A model generated the notes under the pieces. It made no database searches and was not told the DNA's origin. It saw only the letters and a program-made list of their open reading frames with translations. Position numbers and translations under genes: made by a program. A DNA stretch of 56,216 bases from Microcaldota archaeon (GTDB lineage Archaea; Micrarchaeota; Micrarchaeia; Anstonellales; Bilamarchaeaceae): assembly GCA_022627495.1 (NCBI GenBank), contig JAKEGJ010000025.1, positions 1-56,216 of the forward strand, read 5' to 3'. Positions 9,348 to 18,200 of this stretch are shown in pieces (position 1 is the first letter of the stretch; each line of letters begins with the position of its first letter).

Positions 9348-11807
9348 ATGGCTTCAGTAGAGCTTTCAGGAAACCAGCTGGTCGTCGTATGCAGGGGAAC
9401 GAGGCGCTCGACGGGCGTCATGATCGACCCGAACCAGCCAGACTCGATAGAGGCGGCCGTCCAGAGGGCGATTAGTTCGGCAGCGCTTTATTTCTACGGC
9501 ATTAGCGAGGAGCAGGGGCGCGAGGTCGAACGGATAAACGCGTCATCCGCCGCCGCGGCGATTAGGCGCCGCGTGGCGCCGGCCCAGCCTGCGGCTTCAG
9601 CGCAGCCGGCAGCCCCGGCCCGGCCATCGGCCACCGGGCGCCCCGCAGCCGCGCCGGCAAGGCCCGCACGGCCTTCGGGAAGAACGGAACAGCCCGCGCA
9701 ACCAGCGCAGCAGCCGGCCCGGCCTGCAGTGCCGGCAGAGCCCTCAAGGACTGAAACCCGCCCGGCCGAACCGGCGAGGAGGGGAAGGACAGCGGAGGCG
9801 ACGCCGCGCCCAACAATCACGCAGGACTGGATTGACACGCAGCTGCGCGAAGCGAGGCGCGACGACCGGAAGGCGCAGGCCGCGGCCAGCGCGCTCCACT
9901 CCAACAGCAGGTTCGTGGAGCGATTCCTGGAGCCGGGCGCCCAGCGGGGCGTCGAGCGCACCGAAGCGCAGAAAAGCGCTACCATCTCGCTCTTCAACAC
10001 GCTCTACCAGATACCGGGCTTCAGGCTCTACCTTTCCTCCATCGCGGCGCAGCAGCAGGCGCTGCCGGAGCGGGAGAGGGTTTTCGGCGAGTTCATCACG
10101 CTCCAGGCTTTCCTCACCGAGCCGGGGCGGAACGAGCAGCTCAGCGCGCAGGCCGAGGCGAGGATAATCTCCGCCGCGGACATCTACACCAGGTACTTCC
10201 TCCTCAATTTCGTGTGCGGCAACACGGATTATTCCAGATACCGCGACGAGGTGCTCCAGCTCCCGGCTGCGGCCTGGAGGCTTAGGAATATCGAGGGTGC
10301 GCGCACATTCGCGCCCGTATCGGGCCGCGCGCCGTCGGACCTGGACCGGGCGGCCCTCATGCGGCTCTACATATCCAGCCCAATGGACGCGGATACGCTT
10401 ACGGCAGCATCGCTTTATCTTAGGAGATGGCACCTGGAGCATCCCGAAAGGGGCAACGGGAGGGGCCAGTCCAGGATATCGGCCTGGCATGCGCCGGAAA
10501 TAATCCAGCCCGAGCCTGCGGCAGCCGCTCAGCCTGCCGCAGCACAGCCCGCGGGAGCAGCCCCCGCCGTAACGGAGACGCCGCGCGTCGTGATAATAGG
10601 AGACTCGATTATTGCAGGAGGGCGCACGGGCTCCACCCTGCAGGCCACGCTCAGGACGACCTGGCCCCAGGCAACGGTCGCCTCGCGGGGCGTCGTAGGC
10701 GAATCCATTTCAAGGATACGCAGCCGCTTCCAGCGGGACGTGCTTGATGCGAACCCCAACACGGTGGTGATAGAGGGCGGAATCAACGGCATAATGAGCG
10801 GCACGGTCGCGGATGCGCAAGCGCAATTCAGCAGGATGATATCGCAGGCGCGTGCGCGCAGCATGCGCGTGGTGCTTATAGGGCTGGCGCCATGGGCAGG
10901 CTACGCGGGCTCAAGCGATGCCGCTCAGCAGAGGACTACTGAATTGAACACGTGGCTCCGCAACCAGGCTACTACGGACGGCAATATCGTTTTCGTAGAC
11001 ATCGCATCCCAGCTTGGCGAGGGGAGCCCGCCCAGGCTGCGCGCGGCTTATGAGGCCGAGACCGACCCGGATCATTTGCACCCGAATGCCGCCGGCCGCG
11101 ACCTGATAGCCGCGATGGTTGCGCAGGCCGCATTCGGCCGGGCGCCGACGCGGACGGAAACGAGGACCGCGCTGCAGGATTTCGCTGAGCGGAACTGGCG
11201 CAACCTCCCGAGCGAGCTGTACCAGGGCGCACAGGGAGGCAATCCCGCGGGCATCATCACGATTTCGCGGAACCTGCCTGCCGGCGAGACCTCGTTCGAG
11301 GGCGCGCTCCGGACTCTTAACCGCGACGACATCCCGCGCGCCCTGGACCGGGCCTTCAACGATTACATCCACCGCGACCGGGACTTCCTGCAGTTCTGCA
11401 GGGACAACAGGGATTACCAGGGCGTGGCGCTCGAATCCGTGACGCTTAGCGCGGCCAGCACGCCCACGGACCGCAGGCTCATCATGCGTGCGGTGCAGGC
11501 GTACCTCAATCACGCAGCCGGGCGGACAGGCGATGAATGGTACGGACGGCTGCGCGACGATTTGCGCATGATGTACCGGGATGTCCTGGGCACCGGGCGC
11601 GACACGCTTGATGTCAACGGCCTCGACGATTTGCGCATGCTCGCTGCAATCGGGGTATACAGCTGGAGGAAGGGGCACCGGAGCGAAGCGGTCGGCGCAT
11701 GGGCGACGACGCTCAACATACGCCCGAGCGCACAGCCCGCCCAGCCCGCAGTCCCGACCGCGCCGCCAACTACTGAAGGCCAGCGCAGAAGGGTGATACA
11801 CCCTTAG
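9348..11807 (+). CDS. multidomain protein with an SGNH/GDSL hydrolase domain
   Basis: This 819-residue protein starts 42 bp after the giant gene, behind AGAGGT (9336-9341). Its order is a small N-terminal domain (1-75), a long Ala/Pro linker (about 80-150), a helical domain (about 160-375), a second Ala/Pro linker (about 385-410), an SGNH hydrolase domain (about 412-605) and a helical C-terminal domain ending in another Pro/Ala tail. The hydrolase shows GDS with the nucleophile at about Ser419, an oxyanion Gly in RGVVGES, an Asn in EGGING, and DPDHLHP (573-579) supplying the Asp575/His578 pair. The third block has GIN where many relatives have GxND. SGNH enzymes cleave esters such as O-acetylated glycans or lipids; the substrate here is unknown. 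There is no signal peptide, so it is cytoplasmic or exported unusually. Confidence 0.8.
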   Translation: MASVELSGNQLVVVCRGTRRSTGVMIDPNQPDSIEAAVQRAISSAALYFYGISEEQGREVERINASSAAAAIRRRVAPAQPAASAQPAAPARPSATGRPAAAPARPARPSGRTEQPAQPAQQPARPAVPAEPSRTETRPAEPARRGRTAEATPRPTITQDWIDTQLREARRDDRKAQAAASALHSNSRFVERFLEPGAQRGVERTEAQKSATISLFNTLYQIPGFRLYLSSIAAQQQALPERERVFGEFITLQAFLTEPGRNEQLSAQAEARIISAADIYTRYFLLNFVCGNTDYSRYRDEVLQLPAAAWRLRNIEGARTFAPVSGRAPSDLDRAALMRLYISSPMDADTLTAASLYLRRWHLEHPERGNGRGQSRISAWHAPEIIQPEPAAAAQPAAAQPAGAAPAVTETPRVVIIGDSIIAGGRTGSTLQATLRTTWPQATVASRGVVGESISRIRSRFQRDVLDANPNTVVIEGGINGIMSGTVADAQAQFSRMISQARARSMRVVLIGLAPWAGYAGSSDAAQQRTTELNTWLRNQATTDGNIVFVDIASQLGEGSPPRLRAAYEAETDPDHLHPNAAGRDLIAAMVAQAAFGRAPTRTETRTALQDFAERNWRNLPSELYQGAQGGNPAGIITISRNLPAGETSFEGALRTLNRDDIPRALDRAFNDYIHRDRDFLQFCRDNRDYQGVALESVTLSAASTPTDRRLIMRAVQAYLNHAAGRTGDEWYGRLRDDLRMMYRDVLGTGRDTLDVNGLDDLRMLAAIGVYSWRKGHRSEAVGAWATTLNIRPSAQPAQPAVPTAPPTTEGQRRRVIHP

Positions 11808-11830
11808 CGTTCCTCCGGCTTCAGCCCTGA

Positions 11831-11866
11831 TTTTTTTCCCTGTTTTCAAGATTTTCAATTTTTTCC
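11831..11866 (+). terminator. T-rich terminator after the SGNH gene
   Basis: Several T-runs (seven Ts at 11831-11837, then more up to about 11866) begin about 25 bp after the stop. This is the usual form of an archaeal intrinsic terminator. It separates the three-gene operon from the next giant gene, which has its own promoter. Confidence 0.6.
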
Positions 11867-12055
11867 GGCGAGCGGCGTTCAATGCGGTGGTGATGTCCGG
11901 GGCGCAGCCGCTGCATCACCTGCAGTTTCCCAAATTTTCTGGCATATTTCCCAATTTTCCGGGCTTTTTTCCCCCGCGATGACGCGCCCCGCAGCCAGGG
12001 CAGGGTGTTTTTACCAGAATTTCACATACACGAAAATCCTTTTTGAGTGACAACT

Positions 12056-12065
12056 CTTTATATGC
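12056..12065 (+). promoter_or_regulatory. promoter and leader of the exported giant protein
   Basis: CTTTATATGC is a clear TATA-like box in the 409-bp gap 11808-12216. It predicts a start near 12087 and a leader of about 130 nt, long for this window. The leader contains a small hairpin (AATCCG paired with CGGATT near 12173-12190). The rest of the gap shows no gene. Confidence 0.6.
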
Positions 12066-12216
12066 TTTTCTGGCTAATATACAAACAGAGAACCAGCGGG
12101 CGGCAGTCAGCGCCGTATGGCCGGGACGGAGCCGGACATCCGGGGCAGGCTGCAGTACGATGCGCAACTTCCAATCCGCTTAGCCGGATTTGGGTTGGTT
12201 TGGGGAGGATGCATTT

Positions 12217-15200
12217 ATGGCCGGTTCGAGACTTCGGCATGAGGATGGGCAGGGTGAGCCAGAACGCGCGCCCTCCGAACGCAGGCGCAGGGCTGTTTTC
12301 GGGAACAGGTTCATCGCGAGGTGGGCAACCGCCGCCCTGGCCGGTGCTATGACGTTGGGCGGCGTAAGCAATTTAAATAACCTCGGACCAAATGCTGCTA
12401 TGGCACAACCGCAGGGAAGCAGGCGCAAAGGCACGGAATCCGAGGAAGTCACCAGGCTCCAGCAGCAGGCGGTGGCTGCCGCCAATGCTTTTCGTGATTA
12501 TATCGTCGGCGGGGACCCTGCGAGGAGGCAGGCATTCTGGACCATATACAACACGTCGTTCGGCGGCGCGACTTACCATGACAATTCCGTATTCATGAAT
12601 AAGCTGTTCCAGGAACTCGACCGCGTCGGCCAGGATGCGCAGGTAAGGCCGGTTTTCGACGCATTCGTGGCTTCCCGGGGGCGGCTGTTCGGTTTCCTCT
12701 GGAGCAACCCGGTCCATTTCACTGATTTCATTGACACGGTCTACAACATCAGGACGCTTCTCGGGCGGGCACCGCCGCCGGAACGCGTCCGGGCGCTCGT
12801 TACGCAGGTCCAGGGCTCGGAAGGCAGGCCGGCAAGGGCGGACAGCCAAATCGGCAGGATACGGGCGGCGATGCAGGCAACATCGGGGCTGACCGTGGAG
12901 GATGCCGTCCGCGCGGATTTCGAGCGCGGAAACCGCGAGGAGGCGCTCCAAAGATACGACCAGGGGCTGGTCGACATCGTCTGGGCGAACATGCCAAGGC
13001 AGCTCGCGGCCAGGGCGGCCACTGCGCTGCGCCAGTTCATACTCACCGGGGACGACGCCAACGGCAGGCTCTTCAGGAGCATCTGGGACGCAAACACCGG
13101 CCAGGCGTTCACCGACGCTTTCACAAGCGAGTTCCGGGCAAGGATATACCAGGACAGCAGATCCGGCCTTGCCCCGATAGCCCAGGCTTACAACACCGCG
13201 CACAGCGGAATCGACCCGAACGAATTCGCGAACATGATAACGAGGCTCTACCGGGCGGCGGCGACCGGGACTGTCCAGGATGTGGAGACCCTGCGCCAGG
13301 CCGAAGGCGCCAACGTCATCGACCCGCTCCTGCGCATAGTAGCGCAGGGCATGGCCGGGCGCGCCATCACGCTCCTGCGCGACGTGCTCGAGACCGGGAA
13401 CGTGCTTTCGAAGGACGCGTTCGTTGCGATACTGAACGGAAGGCTCGCGGTTGTCGCCAACAACGCAGTGCAGATGGTGACCGTCGAGAACAACGAGGTC
13501 TTCTGGGCCGAGTTCACGAGGATGTACGGCGCGGAGATAAGCCAGAACAGCAGGCTTGCCACCCTTGTGCGGAGCTTCCAGAGAAACATCCTCCCTATTG
13601 CAGTCCGGGACATTTACACCGAGCTTGCCCGGGCGAGTCCGGATACGGCACGCCTGAATTCCGATTACGGGCCTGACCTTGTCGGGCTGGTCGCGGGCAA
13701 TGCGGGGAGCATTTCGTGGATGATGCGCCCGGATTCCGACCTGAGCGCCGAGATAACGCGGAGGGCGAGGGCCGAGGACCCGGCCGCAGTACGGATAAAC
13801 GGGCTGCGCGTCACGTTCAGCGGTTCCCGGGCGGCGGCGCTCCGGGACGTTTATGGCGCCCTTGTAGCGGAAAGGATTGCGGCAAGGACGCGCGAGGCGC
13901 CGGATGTGGTGGCGGTCATCGAGCAGAATTTCGATTCGCTTTCCTACCTTTCCGGCTCCCCGGCGGATGTGCAGAGGGAGCTGGACCGCAGGGCGAGGGC
14001 CCGGCCGCCGGATGCAGTCGCTGCGCAGCTCAAGGCCAGGTTCCCGGCGAATGCCGGGGAGGCGCTTTCGCGCGCATACGCCGCCATCCGCGACGCACGC
14101 GGGAGGAGGGCTCAGCTCGTGCAGAGGTACGGCCAGGAATTCGTCGACGCGGTATCAGCGAACCTCGACAACTTCCAATGGGTGATGAGGCCGGTCGAGG
14201 ACATTGACAGGGAGATGCGCTCGCGGAGGGACGATGCGTTCGTCCGGAGCGCCAATGCAACGGTCGGCTATTCAGTGGGCAACCTGGCGCACGGCCTGCG
14301 CGACATATACGCGGTTCTCGGGAGAAGCTCCCCGGACCGCGCGGCGCTCGTCACGCGCTATGGCGAAAACCTCGTGGCATTCGTCGAGACGAACCGCACG
14401 AATCTCGCATGGCTCGGGGGAGACCTGGCTTCGGTTGAACGGACGCTCCAGGACCCGAGCACGAACGCGCTCATCCGGCAGGCGCAGGGATACCTTTACA
14501 GCTACACCCCAGTCCAGCTCGTTTCCGCGATAGCGCGGGCCAGGAGCGCAATCAGCAGGCGAGGGCTGGCACTTGCGGATGCCACGGACGCTTATGGCAC
14601 AGTCTTCGTCGGGCCGGTGGTCTCGCGCCAGGCAGTGTCAACGCCATCCATATCGGCCACCAGCCAACAGCAGGTGATTGAATCGAGATGCGTGAGCATA
14701 ATACGCGATTTCGAGGCGATAGACTCGCAGCTGCGCTGGAACGTTTTGGAGCCTGCGCGCATACTAGTCCAGGAACGCATCAGGCTCTGGCGCGCAGAAA
14801 ACGACGCGATACGGCTCGAAGCCAGGTCGACGCAGGACCCTGCGGCCCTTGCCGCGCTTGAGCGAAGGCTGCAGATTCTCATCAACTCCATGATGACGCC
14901 CGCGGACATGCGCAAGGCCGTCGAGATGTCGTTCGCGATGATTCACCTCGCCGAGACCGGCGGGGACATGAGCAGGGCGCCTGCCCTGGATGTGTCCACC
15001 ACTGACATAGATATAGGGACTCTTCGGAGGCTTATGGAATGGTACCGCGGCCTCGGCACGGGCGGCAAGGCGCCAGTGGTAGGTGAAATCGTCTCGGCAG
15101 TCCTATTCAGGGCGGACCCGAACCTGTACCGCTTCATAACAGGAGTAGAGGAACCCGGGATGGCAAGCGCCATATCCAGGACCTACGCCCTCACCCAGCG

Positions 15201-18200
15201 CAGGGGCGCCGACACCCGGCAGACGCTCGTCGGCATATACGGAGAGCCGTTCGTGGCGCTGGTCGAATCGCAGGCAGGCAACCTCCGCGTCCTGGAGAGC
15301 CCCGCGGTGATGTCGAGCCCCACCGCGACGATGCAGGCGCTCCGCATGGCGCAGAACGAGCTTTACGCAAGCATAGTCATCCGCGTCTACCGCGCGATAC
15401 AGGATCCCAGGGCAGGCGAAGACCGCGCCGCGATGATTACACTGTTCGGGGAGCCGTTCGTCTTGGCGGTCGAAGCGCAGAGGGCGCAACTTACAACGCT
15501 CGGCTCCGGGACTGCTGGGCTTGAGCAGATACGCGCGCTTCCGCAGCCCGTACGGCAAGCGCTGTTCGCAGCCTACCCGGCGGCGTATGCGCAGAGCGTG
15601 GGAAGAATAGGCAGGATGTTCCGCAGCCAGGACGATTACATGTTCAGGAGCATGTCCGCCGTGTATTCGGTTCTCCGCGAGCGGCCTGCGCGCGGCGCGG
15701 CGGCCGAGGCGACTCGCGCATTCGAAGCGAGGGTGCAGCAGCTTTATGCCGCATACGGCGAGCAGTTCGTGCGCACCGTGGAAGCGAACAGGGCGCAGCT
15801 TGCATTCCTCGAGAGCCCCACATCATCCCCGGCCGACCTTGCCCGCCTGCAGCCCGAAGCGCGCGAGGGGCTCAATGTCGCATTCGAAACCGGCCCGGCA
15901 GCAGGTCGGGCCAATTTCATGACGAACTTCATGAGAGTTGCAGACCAGCTTCCGAGGGTATACACCCAGCTGCGCGGCGCGCTCGCATTCTCGAACCCGA
16001 CGGACACGCTGCCAACCACGTTCGCGAACGCCATCCAGTACTACCGCGACCAGTTCGGGAGCAACGACTACCTCTTCACGCAGTACATCAACCTGGACTT
16101 TCTTAGCAGGAACTTCCAGAGGCTTGCACGGCAGTACCACATGGAGAACCGCATACCCGCATACATCCTCGACGGCATCGACACGCCCGAGGAGCTTTCC
16201 AGGTTCCTCAGTTCGGACGTGGGACGGGATTTGATTGTCGCTGGCAGGAACCGCTATGGCGAAATCGAGACGCAGTACCTTGCGCAGAGGCAGGACCAGA
16301 ACTTCCACCCCACAACCGGCGAGTACACGGATGACAACGTCACGAACCTGCGCAACCGGATTTCCATACTCGACGCACTGTATCTCGGAATGGCCCTGCC
16401 GGATATCGGGGCGACAAGCTCGGCTTTCAGCCGCGCCGCGGCCACCGCCACATTCAACGCGATGATAGTGATATCGAACCGGGACCCGTACCTTGTCGGT
16501 CCGTTCCTCCTGCAGGTCCTCCCGGCCATCATCTCGGTCGCGCAGGATGAGCGCACCATCGTCGCGGCGGTCGAGGCGTTCACCCAGATATTCGTACAGC
16601 GCTACGAGTCAGGGACGCGGGAAATAGCATACAGCACGGCCTTGAACCGCAGGTACTTCCTCGAGGTGTTCGCACGCATCGGAGCGAGGCTCCCGGAAGT
16701 CGCGAGCAACTTCGACCACACGCGCCTCGAGGACGAGCTGCGCCTTACGCCGGAGCCCAGGACGGACGAAGGATACCTGAGCCCGCTCCTCTACCGCTAC
16801 AGGCCGGGCTTCTGGAATGGCGACGGGCTCGAGCCCCTGCCGACGCTGTACGGCCAGCAGAACATGCCGATACGCCTGCTCCCCCAGCCGTTCATGCCGA
16901 CCAATCCGTTCCTTCCGGTTCCGGGAGGATTCAGGATTGATTCCGGGGCGAGCGGGCTTTTCAGCAGCATGTACGACCAGCTGCGGCCGCCTGCGGACCG
17001 GATGTTCCGTCAGCGCGTCCCCCAGCGCTTCAGGATCGGGGCGATAGGCTCCTCGACGGTCATAAGGAGGATAAACCAGCTCTTCGGGCCGATGCCGGTC
17101 GACTACAATGACTACTGGCTAAGCGGCTTCGGCGAGACCGGCGGATTCTACGCCCATGAGCAAAGGGGCCCGGCTGCGCGGGACCGCGGAGGAGCAGCGG
17201 CAACAGGAGGCGGCCGGACCATAAGCGGCGGAACGCGGGGCACGGCAAGATGGACGCGGGAGCAGCTCGAAACTGCGCCCCCCGCAACCGAAGGCCAGCC
17301 GTCCACCACGACGGGCACGACGACGGATATAGTCGACGTAACCGCATCGTCGGTGAGGCTGCCGCCGCCCATGTCAGGCCCGGTGCCACTGCCGCTTTTC
17401 GGGATTGTGCCTTACGACATGTTCGGGATGGGCGGACAGCCCGGCTCGGCATATGTCGCGAAATCAGAATCGGAAATAAGCGCAGAGCTTGAACGGAGGC
17501 GGACGGCGGATGACGGGGTGGTCCGGGACATATACCGCCTGAGGCCGAACGGGACCGCCGCGGCATTCCGGGACACGTATCTGGAACTGATGAACGCCAC
17601 GCCAAATCGGGCGAGGCTGGAGAGGAGCTACGGAAGGGAATTTGTCGAACTGATAGCCTCGAACCGGCAATACCTCAACTGGGCCCTTGCGCAGTCTCCG
17701 GAGTTCGGCGCCGGCATCCACCGCGCGAGGCAGGAATTCCATTACGAGACCGCGTCCGCAGAGACAAGGGTGACGACGCCGGGAGCGGGGAGCCAGCCGG
17801 GCGTTACCACCGTGACGGACCAGCAGACGCGGGGCAGGACCAGGGGCCTCCTCGAAACCTACCAGAGGATAGCCCGCCAATCGCAGACGGACATGCTCTT
17901 CTTCGTAGCCGGCGAGCACGTGCCGGAGATTACCGGCACTGGCGGCGCAACGACGCAGGCGCCGGAGGACAGGCTCAAGACGAGGCTGTATTTCGTCACC
18001 AGGGAGGGCGACGTCTACCAGCTCGCCTACGGCCTGGACACCAGGGCGCAGCTGCTCAACTACCTTTACGCAGGCGCGAACACACAGCAGGCGCTCGCGT
18101 CGGCAAGGGCCATAGGCAGGCAGATGCTGACCAGCGACTCCGCGGCAGGAGGCTTCGACGGCGCGGCGGTCGGATTCACGATTCCGCGCACAGGCGGGGA

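Noticed and set aside
12190-12216. TTG start nine codons upstream in the exported giant gene
   Set aside because: ATG 12217 has GGAGGAT at good spacing; the extension lies within the ribosome-binding region.
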